A stretch of DNA of 39,974 nucleotides from a virus. A model generated the notes under the pieces. The model did not search any database. It worked only from the letters and a program-made list of their open reading frames with translations, and was not told where the DNA came from. The stretch spans positions 1 through 39,974 of the IMG/VR virus record IMGVR_UViG_3300017963_003073; one strand, 5' to 3'. Shown one piece after another: positions 33,104-39,417 of the stretch (position 1 is its first letter; each line of letters opens with the position of its first letter). The translations under genes were made by a program, and so were the position numbers.

Positions 33104-33322
33104 ATGACAGAGAAAAAAGTCAAGACTAGCTTCACCTTGAGCCAAACGGGTAAGGGGTTGCTGGAACAACTATCCGAGTGGTACGGGATCAGCATGTCCG
33201 CCGTTGTAGAAATGTTGGCACGAAAAGCGGCAAGAGCGGAAGGCTTGCTTCCCGGTGCGACTATCCAGCTAGAAGGGACCGATCATGAACGGGATCGGGG
33301 TATGGCTGAACGCCCTTTATAG
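33104..33322 (+). CDS. Ribbon-helix-helix DNA-binding protein
   Basis: Of the ATGs at 33098 and 33104, the second has AAAGG at the better distance (7 nt) and gives 72 residues. KVKTSFTLSQTGKGLLEQLSEWYGISMSAVVEMLARKAARAEG matches the CopG/Arc/MetJ fold: one strand, then two helices with GIS at the turn. Such proteins bind DNA as dimers and often repress their own operon or mark a DNA site for a motor. As first gene before an FtsK-like ATPase it could be the operon regulator or a DNA-site adaptor. The gene overlaps the ATPase gene by 38 nt. Confidence 0.7.
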   Translation: MTEKKVKTSFTLSQTGKGLLEQLSEWYGISMSAVVEMLARKAARAEGLLPGATIQLEGTDHERDRGMAERPL

Positions 33323-34574
33323 GGTGTTGACACTAGAGAAGGGCATCTTTTTCAATCTCGTGGGACGGCGGCGGGGGCTCCGAACCTACCTCATGCAAAT
33401 TCACCTACCAAACACGGCGGACTTGCAAAAGGTGCTAAAGCTGGATGAAGCTTTAGCTATGGCCATGGGGGTTGAGCATGTCCGAGTGGCCAGGAACAAA
33501 GCACTTGTTGACATAGATGTACCGCTCCCAGAATCGGAATGGAGATCCGTCAAGTTGAGCCAAGTATTATCAAACCGGGCGGAACGGCTGACCTTGGGCC
33601 ACGACTCGGGCGGCCAGGTGGTCAAGATGGATCTACAATCGCCACTTTGCGCCAACGTGCTCTTTGCCGGTATGCCAGGCAGTGGCAAGACTTTTTCAAT
33701 GATTGGCCTTGTCTTCCAGTGTGCCGTTATGTATGATCCACAAGACCTTCAGATCATCTTGATCGACTTCAAAAACGATCGGGCGTGGCAACCGCTCCAC
33801 ATGTTGCCCCACTTGGCACACCCACCCGTGAAGACTGAGCAGGAAGCCCGCCAGGTTCTGGAGTGGGTCCGAGATCAACGGCTGGAGCGTATCCAGTACA
33901 ATGGCCAAAGGCAGTTTCCACGGCTTCTTGTCGTGATCGATGAAATAGCAAGCTTGATCATGCACGCCGGAAAAGAAGGCCCGTTGGCAAAGTTGATCGG
34001 TGAAAGCACCGGCCAGGGCCGGGCACTGGGGATCAATTTGTTTCTGGGCACCCAACAGCCCAACCAAAAGACCATGGGAGCCTTTACCAATGCAGATATG
34101 CACGTGCGGATCGTGGGCCGGGTAACCAATGCCGACTATGCCGCCCACGCCACGGGCCGCCCCCAGACCGGGGCGGAACACCTTTGTGGTAAGGGTGACA
34201 TGTTGGCCTTCTTTGGGAGCGATATCCGGCACATCACAACGCTATACCTGGATCGGGACGCTCTAAAGCAGTTGCCTAAGAAGATCGAGCCCAAACCACT
34301 TTTGCTTCCGGCTTCCACCGTGGTCATGCCCGGCCAAAGCGGCCACGATACGGCAAAGATCTACAGTCCAGAAGTGATCGAAAAGACAGCTTTGGCCCTT
34401 TACTGGTTTTTTAAGTGGGGCAAAAGGCCCACGGCCAATTCTTTGCAATCGGAGCGGCACGGCTCCATGACCAACAGCCGGATCGCCAGGAACACGGCAC
34501 TAGACATTATCAATCAGTGGCCGGAACCGGCTGAAATCTTTGTGCGGAAGCTTATGGAAGGTAGAGAAATATGA
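33285..34574 (+). CDS. FtsK/HerA-family DNA-translocating ATPase
   Basis: This is a 429-residue protein. Walker A GMPGSGKT is at about 129-136, followed by IDFKNDRAWQPLHMLPHL, which is typical of FtsK/SpoIIIE motors. Walker B LLVVIDE is at about 214-220, and STGQGRALGINLFLGTQQPNQKTM is the arginine-finger/sensor region. The last 60 residues (WFFKWGKRPTANSLQSERHGSMTNSRIARNTALDI) look like a winged-helix DNA-binding domain, the place where FtsK carries its sequence-reading gamma domain. There are no obvious transmembrane helices; the downstream partner has them. It is probably a hexameric dsDNA pump for conjugation-like transfer, segregation or packaging. Its role in this phage is unknown. Confidence 0.85.
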   Translation: MNGIGVWLNALYRVLTLEKGIFFNLVGRRRGLRTYLMQIHLPNTADLQKVLKLDEALAMAMGVEHVRVARNKALVDIDVPLPESEWRSVKLSQVLSNRAERLTLGHDSGGQVVKMDLQSPLCANVLFAGMPGSGKTFSMIGLVFQCAVMYDPQDLQIILIDFKNDRAWQPLHMLPHLAHPPVKTEQEARQVLEWVRDQRLERIQYNGQRQFPRLLVVIDEIASLIMHAGKEGPLAKLIGESTGQGRALGINLFLGTQQPNQKTMGAFTNADMHVRIVGRVTNADYAAHATGRPQTGAEHLCGKGDMLAFFGSDIRHITTLYLDRDALKQLPKKIEPKPLLLPASTVVMPGQSGHDTAKIYSPEVIEKTALALYWFFKWGKRPTANSLQSERHGSMTNSRIARNTALDIINQWPEPAEIFVRKLMEGREI

Positions 34575-35026
34575 AGAAATTGCGCTTTTTTGGTATAGTC
34601 CTATCGCTTGCCTTGATCGGCGGATGCGTAACACTTGGGGGTTTTGTCGGCTTTGAGGTCATAAACAACCCCGAGATGCGCATGCTTTTGAAGGTATCCG
34701 CTTACTTGCTTGTAGCTTTGGCCTTGATCGGGGCCGTGCTCTTGTTTCTCATGGGCGTGATCTTGGTCATCGGCAAGGGCTTGGGGTTGAGCCAGGGGGA
34801 CACAAAGGCGGCGCTCCAGGCGGCTATTGCTTTGGCCAGGAGTTCAAACACGATCAACAAGCTTTATGGACGGATCCCACGTGGCCTTTTGCCGCCAGGA
34901 CAGGCCCAACCGCCGCCCGGTTATTATCATTGGCCAGTGAGTGCCATGGATGATGGCCCGATCGATGGCCATGCAACCACCCACGCCAGCACAGAGCGGG
35001 CCAATGCTGAAGCTTGGGAGCGGTAA
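34571..35026 (+). CDS. Two-helix membrane protein with lipobox-like N terminus
   Basis: This is a 151-residue protein whose ATG overlaps the ATPase stop (ATGA). MKKLRFFGIVLSLALIGGCVTLGG has a lipobox-like LIGGC with Cys near residue 19. A second hydrophobic segment (LLKVSAYLLVALALIGAVLLFLMGVILVIG, about 38-67) spans the membrane, followed by a Pro-rich, soluble C terminus. The tight coupling to an FtsK-like motor without its own membrane anchor suggests it is the membrane partner of that motor (inference). Confidence 0.65.
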   Translation: MKKLRFFGIVLSLALIGGCVTLGGFVGFEVINNPEMRMLLKVSAYLLVALALIGAVLLFLMGVILVIGKGLGLSQGDTKAALQAAIALARSSNTINKLYGRIPRGLLPPGQAQPPPGYYHWPVSAMDDGPIDGHATTHASTERANAEAWER

Positions 35027-35028
35027 CC

Positions 35029-35238
35029 ATGGATGTTTGGGTGGGCCATGCAGGGCTCAAACAGTGGCGGATCCAGAACCTGGAAGATCCGCCACAACCG
35101 CCCGAGTTATGGCAAGAAGTCATGATCCACTTTTACATTGACCACAAAGAGAAACCAATACCGGGCTATGTGAGCCGGATCATTGACCAAGAATGGTTTG
35201 TGGTCCGGGCCGGGAAACGACAAAAGCCCACCCTTTGA
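35029..35238 (+). CDS. Small hypothetical protein, last gene of the ATPase operon
   Basis: The ATG at 35029 gives 69 residues (MDVWVGHAGLKQWRIQ ... GYVSRIIDQEWFVVRAGKRQ), probably one small beta domain. It is not recognised. The TGA lies in the loop of the terminator at 35221-35252. Confidence 0.5.
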   Translation: MDVWVGHAGLKQWRIQNLEDPPQPPELWQEVMIHFYIDHKEKPIPGYVSRIIDQEWFVVRAGKRQKPTL

Positions 35239-35252
35239 GCGGTGGGCTTTTG
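35221..35252. terminator. Bidirectional terminator between converging operons
   Basis: A perfect 12-bp stem (CAAAAGCCCACC, GGTGGGCTTTTG) with an 8-nt loop. The A-run and T-run on the two arms allow function on both strands, ending the + ATPase operon and the reverse gene at 35269. Confidence 0.8.
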
Positions 35253-35268
35253 GGTTGGAGCAGGATTA

Positions 35269-36675
35269 TCAATCAGCCGCCAAGAGCACTTTCCCGTGCC
35301 GGATCATGCTTGGCTCTTCCCCGCCTTGCAAAAGGCCGATCCCATCCTGGAGCAGATCCCACGCATCTTCTAACTCTTCCACGGCATTGGTCAAAGCTTG
35401 GCTTCTGTACTTCTCAGGAATGCACCCTTGCAGGATGGCCAGGGCCGCCTTGATCACCCCTTGATCGTCTTCCAGTTGGGCCAGGGCCGGGCACTCGTTT
35501 GTGCTCCGGTGCAGGTGCTTGATCGCTTGCATTGTGGCCACTTCACGCCCCACGGGCAAAGTTATATCTGTGGCATCCGTTCTTGAATGCGTGTCCACGG
35601 TCACCGTTGCAAAGGTGTGGCCATTATGCTTCAAGTGCACCCGATCCGTTCTAAACGTTTCATCCCGATAGCCGCCAACATCCTCTTGAAACTTTTTCAA
35701 TAGCTCCAGGCGCTTGATCCCTCTTCTTTTGATCGTTTCACAGGCGATCATCCGCTCCGGATACAGCTTCAGGTACTGAGGCAAAAACCGGCGCTCTATG
35801 TCTCGAAGCACGGCGGCGGGCTCCCGGTCCAAGGAAAAGTTCATGGTGGGCTTGTCTTGATCGGCTGGATCAAAGAGATATCCGCCACGGTGGAAGTCAT
35901 CCGTTAGGCGGGGCCACTTGCCGGACACTTTGACCTTGGGCTTGTTGTTCATGTAAAAGTGAATGCCATAGCCGTCCACGTGCAAGATATCGCAATTTGA
36001 CCACTCGGGGTTGCCGGTATAGGTCCAGTCCGCACCCATCAAGTGGGCCACGTGCTTGCCCATCCAATGCAGGGCCGGTGTTTTTTCAATCGGGCGGGGG
36101 CCAATGTCCAACGCTTTGGGCTCCGGCTCCGGGGTGGGCTCTGGATCGACAAGGGCGGCTTCCGCCGCCTCTTGCTCTTCCGGGTATTCTGTCATAGCTT
36201 CCAGCACCTCAGTGAACCAACGATGTAGGGGCTCCTGGGTAGTCAAGTCCAAGACAAAAGAATAATCCCCATCGTAGCCCTGGATGGCCGGAGCATCCCA
36301 ACCATACTTTTCCTTGCCAGCTATAGCCGCCGCTTCAATCAAGGCTTTTGAGTGCTTCCGGATTAGGGAAGGGGAGCGGCCAAAGCACACTTCTTCCGCA
36401 CCTTCCGGCACCGGGGCATCTTTTTGCGCAAAAACCACACTGCCATCCGCCAGAATCCAAGAGTGGGAATAATGGGTGCGCTCCCATTGGCCATCATACT
36501 GGGAACCCGTAAAGGGGGCCAGCAGGTGCTTAACTTGGGCCTTACTTGGGCCATCGGACCAAACAACCCGCATGCCGCTCTTGCTTGTCACTGAAAACTT
36601 GGTGCCGGGATAATTGGCCTTCAAAAGCTTACGAACCATCTTTGCCGCTTCAACCGTTCCAATGTGCCTTGTCAT
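35269..36675 (-). CDS. Large protein with LPD29-type N-terminal domain
   Basis: The ATG at 36675 has GGAG about 10 nt upstream; an ATG five codons earlier lacks a site. The product is 468 residues. Residues about 1-75 (IGTVEAAKMVRKLLKANYPGTKFSVTSKSGMRVVWSDGPSKAQVKHLLAPFTGSQYDG) match what I know of large polyvalent-protein-associated domain 29, found in phage and plasmid multi-domain proteins. A Pro/Glu linker (PEPTPEPEPKAL) separates it from an unrecognised C-terminal half with VHLKHNGHTFATVTV. LPD proteins are often early, anti-defence or takeover factors; that is inference here. Confidence 0.65.
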   Translation of the reverse strand: MTRHIGTVEAAKMVRKLLKANYPGTKFSVTSKSGMRVVWSDGPSKAQVKHLLAPFTGSQYDGQWERTHYSHSWILADGSVVFAQKDAPVPEGAEEVCFGRSPSLIRKHSKALIEAAAIAGKEKYGWDAPAIQGYDGDYSFVLDLTTQEPLHRWFTEVLEAMTEYPEEQEAAEAALVDPEPTPEPEPKALDIGPRPIEKTPALHWMGKHVAHLMGADWTYTGNPEWSNCDILHVDGYGIHFYMNNKPKVKVSGKWPRLTDDFHRGGYLFDPADQDKPTMNFSLDREPAAVLRDIERRFLPQYLKLYPERMIACETIKRRGIKRLELLKKFQEDVGGYRDETFRTDRVHLKHNGHTFATVTVDTHSRTDATDITLPVGREVATMQAIKHLHRSTNECPALAQLEDDQGVIKAALAILQGCIPEKYRSQALTNAVEELEDAWDLLQDGIGLLQGGEEPSMIRHGKVLLAAD

Positions 36676-36735
36676 CGTATCTTGCTCCATTCTATACTTG
36701 GGCCGCCACGTTGGCCGCCCCTCAACTTCAGCTAT

Positions 36736-36791
36736 AGTGTATCATGGAAAAAGCGCCAGATCCTGACCTGAACCTGACACTTATCCAGACA
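36736..36791 (-). promoter_or_regulatory. Reverse promoter A with three TGTCAGG-like repeats
   Basis: On the reverse strand, TGTCTGG, TGTCAGG and GGTCAGG (36791-36762) lie 12 and 11 bp apart. They are followed by 20 bp and a -10 TACACT (36741-36736), then TGAAGTTGAG. Spacing is identical to promoter B at 38057. Repeats one helical turn apart with no -35 suggest an activator bound on one DNA face. It drives the gene ending at 35269. Confidence 0.65.
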
Positions 36792-36802
36792 GCCACTAGA
36801 TT

Positions 36803-37237
36803 TTAGTCCCAGTCTAGCCGCACCGACTCCGGCCAAAGGCCATCTTCTTGCTTCTCGTGCCACGTGGTATTTTCAATGGTCGGCTCTTTGGTCGTATCCA
36901 TCCAACCCCGCCGCACCGTGGCTTCTTGGTGAAACGTGGCTTCTGCCAACACTGTGGGAGCCAGTACCCGAACCACGCTTATGGTCACGGCTTTGGTACT
37001 CAGGTCTTCCGCCACATCGGCAAACACCGCTTCTAGGTCACACATTATCATTCCTTCCTGATTGTCTGGGAGCCGCCGCCACTGGGTGGACGTGCGCCCA
37101 CCGATGCGATCGGCTATTTCGCCATCAATCTTTTCGATCTCGTACTCTTCCCGATCCTTCAGGACCGGGGCTTTTGGATCATCGGACAGGGCAAAAAACA
37201 CCCTTGGATCATCCCTCAAAACTGCGATCTTTAACAT
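36803..37237 (-). CDS. Hypothetical protein, reverse operon
   Basis: The ATG at 37237 has GAAGGAAGC upstream and gives 144 residues (MLKIAVLRDDPRVFFALSDDPKAPVLKDREEYEIEKID). It appears alpha/beta, and no family is recognised. It begins 12 nt after the stop of the gene at 37249, so the two form an operon driven by promoter B. Confidence 0.6.
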   Translation of the reverse strand: MLKIAVLRDDPRVFFALSDDPKAPVLKDREEYEIEKIDGEIADRIGGRTSTQWRRLPDNQEGMIMCDLEAVFADVAEDLSTKAVTISVVRVLAPTVLAEATFHQEATVRRGWMDTTKEPTIENTTWHEKQEDGLWPESVRLDWD

Positions 37238-37248
37238 TTTGCTTCCTT

Positions 37249-37716
37249 CTAGCCCAGAACCGGGCAAAAGTGGAACTTTTTCATGAGCGTTTTGGACGCC
37301 GGTACCACTTCACCGTTGCGGAAAAAGCCGCCATTCCGCCTTATGCAATCCTCAACCCCGCCACTATTCAGGCTCTGGGGCTTGCGCTCGTGGATAAAAA
37401 GATAGGTCTTGTCAAACATGACATAAAAGGTTACGTACTTTTTGGGGTTGGCCTTCGACCACTGCATAACCGTGGCCATCAAATCCGTTTCATTGTCGAT
37501 ATGATGGAAAACGATTTCTTGCACCCCCGCCTTATTCAGGCGATCCGCTTCGTACTGGGCTACTCTTTTGGTCGTGTAGATGTACACAAGACCACTGCCA
37601 ACCAAAACGTGGTCCAACTCATTGACCACCGCCCAACCACGCCCACTTTTGACGTATTGCTTGCCATCGTTGGCCGTGTAAACTTCCCCACCGTGAAACT
37701 TTTTAACTGAAAACAT
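37249..37716 (-). CDS. Hypothetical protein, first gene of a reverse operon
   Basis: The ATG at 37716 (AAAGGACAAGC upstream) gives 155 residues. The N terminus MFSVKKFHGGEVYTANDGKQYVKSGRGWAVVNELDHVLVGSGLVYIYTTKRVAQYEADRLNKAG looks like a compact beta-plus-helix domain, and the C terminus contains a single CIRRNGGFFRNGE motif. Not recognised. It is preceded by a leader of over 300 nt. Confidence 0.6.
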   Translation of the reverse strand: MFSVKKFHGGEVYTANDGKQYVKSGRGWAVVNELDHVLVGSGLVYIYTTKRVAQYEADRLNKAGVQEIVFHHIDNETDLMATVMQWSKANPKKYVTFYVMFDKTYLFIHERKPQSLNSGGVEDCIRRNGGFFRNGEVVPASKTLMKKFHFCPVLG

Positions 37717-38056
37717 TGCTTGTCCTTTGTCTGGGTTATGCAAACTTGGAGCCAATTTGTTCCGCTTGTCGCTTTTGGCTTGTCCCTAGCTATGACACTT
37801 TGGGCCGGACGTTATCCGTTTTACAAGTCACGCTGTCAGTTGCGCGTGTGGCTCCAAGTTTGCCAGTTGTTTACCTGGATTGAATTGTGGGGCCGCAAGT
37901 CGCCCGGCGCTTTCTACGCTTGTACCCACCCCTATCAACTATGAGACTTTGAGATATGTATCTCTCGCTCATTTTGGACCTATGTTTCAAGGTGCCCGAA
38001 GGGGACTCTCCGGGTCCAGGTATTTTGTTGTTAACTCTTCCCTCAACTTCATACCC
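37717..38056 (-). ncRNA. Long structured 5' leader or noncoding region
   Basis: Between promoter B and the gene at 37716 lie about 340 nt with no credible gene on either strand. It holds a 15-bp perfect inverted repeat (GCAAACTTGGAGCCA at 37740-37754, complement at 37849-37863, 94 bp apart), whose inner arm lies next to the ribosome site. It also holds a GAGATA/TATCTC palindrome (37951-37964) and a GGACC...GGTCC hairpin region (about 37976-38018). It could be a regulatory leader, an origin or an operator cluster; the RNA class is not recognised. Confidence 0.4.
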
Positions 38057-38112
38057 AGTATAGCAGATCTGAAGCATAGTTTCCTGACATGAAGCTGACA
38101 GTTTACCAGACA
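38057..38112 (-). promoter_or_regulatory. Reverse promoter B with three TGTCAGG-like repeats
   Basis: On the reverse strand TGTCTGG, TGTCAGC and TGTCAGG (38112-38083), spaced 12 and 11 bp apart, are followed by 20 bp and a -10 TATACT (38062-38057), then 5 bp and TGAAGTTGAG. The arrangement is the same as promoter A base for base in spacing. It drives 37716 to 36803 through a long leader. Confidence 0.7.
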
Positions 38113-38116
38113 AAGT

Positions 38117-38143
38117 AAAATCCCCTGATTAACAGGGGATTTT
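38117..38143. terminator. Bidirectional terminator
   Basis: AAAATCCCCTG and CAGGGGATTTT form an 11-bp stem with loop ATTAA; A/T-runs on both sides allow use in either direction. It ends the reverse operon whose last gene stops at 38189. Confidence 0.8.
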
Positions 38144-38145
38144 AT

Positions 38146-38187
38146 TCCTTGCATTGCCAAGCAGAGCCTTGTCGTACCTTGCCTCTG
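38146..38187. repeat. Short degenerate period-5 repeat tract
   Basis: CCTTG CATTG CCAAG CAGAG CCTTG TCGTA CCTTG CCTCT: eight pentamers of the same type as the 200-nt tract at 39058. It lies between the stop of the gene at 38189 and the terminator. Confidence 0.6.
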
Positions 38188-38188
38188 A

Positions 38189-38773
38189 CTAATTCCAACT
38201 TTCAACAACAAATTTGCCAAAAACACCCCGGTATGTACCCAGACCAATAGCCAAACCACCACGAGCAAAAGCCGTTTTTAGCAATGTTTCGTCAACTTCA
38301 TCATTCTTGAATAGGCTGATTGTAAACTCCAAATTCCATGGCAATTCAACCACGGGGCGTTCTTTGGGATTTGGAATGCCTTTTGCTAATCGAGCAACAC
38401 GCCGATCCACATAGATATTAGCCCCTTCATCCCGATCGTCTTTGAATCCAGTCAACACAATCGGATTATCATTCCTCATTAGTGGAATGTTCGTTGGTGC
38501 AATCATCACAAAGCCCAATAGCGCATTGGCTAATGCGCTGTAAGATCGCCCCCCGATCAGCTTGGCCACTGATGTCGAATTCTTGGCGCTCAGAAATGAA
38601 GATATGTTGGCAGCCGGGATACAAAGCTGTTTTGTTCCCGGAAGAAAGTACATCTTGTCTTCCACGGGCAATTGTGTTTTGTTGTCTCCAGCATACCGAT
38701 CGAACATAATCGGTGTAATACCTTTCAGCTTCACCGTTCGTTCTATAATATCCGGCAATCCTAGCCTTGTCAT
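38189..38773 (-). CDS. Phage protein reminiscent of Cas7/RAMP folds
   Basis: This is a 194-residue protein with AGAAGGGAT before its ATG. The N terminus VKLKGITPIMFDRYAGD and C terminus ARGGLAIGLGTYRGVFGKFVVESW match a widespread phage group that begins 'GTxPLxM' and ends 'GLGxYRxxxGxF'. The Gly-rich end recalls the loop of RAMP/Cas7 RRM domains, which bind RNA or single-stranded DNA. No cas genes surround it. A role in nucleic-acid binding during replication or counter-defence is possible but unproven. It overlaps the GIY-YIG gene by 305 nt. Confidence 0.5.
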   Translation of the reverse strand: MTRLGLPDIIERTVKLKGITPIMFDRYAGDNKTQLPVEDKMYFLPGTKQLCIPAANISSFLSAKNSTSVAKLIGGRSYSALANALLGFVMIAPTNIPLMRNDNPIVLTGFKDDRDEGANIYVDRRVARLAKGIPNPKERPVVELPWNLEFTISLFKNDEVDETLLKTAFARGGLAIGLGTYRGVFGKFVVESWN

Positions 38774-39053
38774 TCTTTTTTATCCCTTCTAAAACGAATT
38801 GATCTAATACTGACGGCTCAATGTCAAACCATTCTTTACCACCGCCAGGTATACGGTAACCGCTCAAAACACGATGAAACCAAGTCTCAAGTTTATGTTC
38901 CTTTCCGTCACTACATTCTATCTTGCAATATATTATCAATAGGGCAGAATTGCCAGTTTGCAAAGCAGAAACACGAATGCTAACTTGCTGACTGGTTTTG
39001 CCGATCTTGAATTTGTTCGATTGCCCTTCTTGTAGAATGTAGACAAATCCCAT
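38469..39053 (-). CDS. GIY-YIG (T5orf172/MUG113-like) nuclease domain protein with overprinted tail
   Basis: This is a 194-residue reading frame. Residues 1-92 are a GIY-YIG domain of the T5orf172 type: GFVYILQEGQSNKFKIGKTSQQVSIRVSALQTGN (the YIL...KIG core with an Arg in RVSALQ), then HKLETWFHRVL with the catalytic-type Glu, and GKEWFDI. The remaining 100 residues have no domain character and are fully overlapped by the gene at 38189, suggesting a lost stop codon or a frameshift after the domain. The promoter is at 39388 and the ATG follows a 200-nt repeat tract. Confidence 0.65.
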   Translation of the reverse strand: MGFVYILQEGQSNKFKIGKTSQQVSIRVSALQTGNSALLIIYCKIECSDGKEHKLETWFHRVLSGYRIPGGGKEWFDIEPSVLDQFVLEGIKKNDKARIAGYYRTNGEAERYYTDYVRSVCWRQQNTIARGRQDVLSSGNKTALYPGCQHIFISERQEFDISGQADRGAILQRISQCAIGLCDDCTNEHSTNEE

Positions 39054-39057
39054 TAGA

Positions 39058-39255
39058 TAGCCTTACCAAGCCTTGCAATGCTACGCCATGCCAGACAATA
39101 CCTTGCCTTACCAAGCCGTACCTTACCCCGCATGGCCACGCCATACCTTGCCACGCTATTATCCAAACGAATAATACCAACCTTGCCTAACCTTGCCTTG
39201 CCTCACTAAGCCAGGCCGCGCCACACTTCGCCATGCAGAGCATCGCCATGCTCTC
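39058..39255. repeat. Degenerate pentanucleotide (period-5) repeat tract
   Basis: About 200 nt of pentamers of the kind CCTTG, CCTAA, CCATG, CCACG, CCGTA, CCAGG. C recurs at fixed positions on the + strand and G on the reverse strand. It is interrupted once by a TATTAT...ATAATA element at about 39157-39177. Frames through it give only repetitive W/G/R/A-rich peptides, so I treat it as noncoding. It forms most of the leader of the GIY-YIG operon on the reverse strand. Confidence 0.75.
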
Positions 39256-39264
39256 ATGTAAACA

Positions 39265-39383
39265 CAAAGCCCCCAACATCTATCACAAAAAAGCTAGATC
39301 TGTCAGGAATTAGCCGTTTGCAGATGTTGGGGGCTTTGGGCCCAAAACATATTTGGTTGTTATCTTTGGCCAATTCCTGACAG
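39265..39383. promoter_or_regulatory. Interleaved inverted repeats (pseudoknot-like topology) with TGTCAGG operators
   Basis: Repeat 1 is 17 bp and perfect (CAAAGCCCCCAACATCT at 39265-39281, complement at 39322-39338). Repeat 2 is TGTCAGGAATTAGCC at 39301-39315 with complement GGCCAATTCCTGACA at 39369-39383, one mismatch. The arms alternate 1-2-1'-2'. Repeat 2 contains the same TGTCAGG word as promoters A and B, and its distal arm lies at the start point of the promoter at 39388. Confidence 0.7.
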
Positions 39384-39387
39384 ACAT

Positions 39388-39415
39388 ATTGTATCACAAA
39401 ACGCATGGATGTCAA
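39388..39415 (-). promoter_or_regulatory. Reverse promoter of the GIY-YIG operon
   Basis: On the reverse strand, a consensus -35 TTGACA (39415-39410), a 16-nt spacer and TACAAT (39393-39388). The start point near 39381 falls in a TGTCTGTCAGG operator, suggesting repression by the same regulator that acts at promoters A and B. Confidence 0.7.
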
Positions 39416-39417
39416 AT

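Larger units (their letters stand above)
166..38939 (+). repeat. Dispersed strand-polar heptamer TTATCAA (46 copies on + strand)
   Basis: Start positions: 166, 378, 1243, 2415, 2850, 3217, 4159, 5146, 5513, 5957, 6329, 7153, 8986, 10975, 11314, 13327, 14280, 14506, 15307, 15533, 16377, 17513, 17707, 18880, 19627, 20867, 22697, 22859, 23612, 24015, 24524, 24927, 25310, 26142, 27134, 27868, 28758, 29588, 30715, 30869, 31164, 32323, 33567, 34507, 35266, 38933. The preceding base is A or T in all but one. I found no TTGATAA on the + strand. Density is 5-7 per 5 kb up to 35 kb, then 2 in the last 5 kb. Confidence 0.85.

Noticed and set aside
38980-39180. 66-codon reverse frame through the period-5 repeat (W/G/V-rich peptide)
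   Set aside because: It is a translation of the repeat tract only; repeats of this type yield such frames on either strand without being genes.
39058-39255. CRISPR array or tRNA cluster in the repeat region
   Set aside because: Repeats are degenerate pentamers with no spacer structure, and no cloverleaf or conserved tRNA arms are visible.
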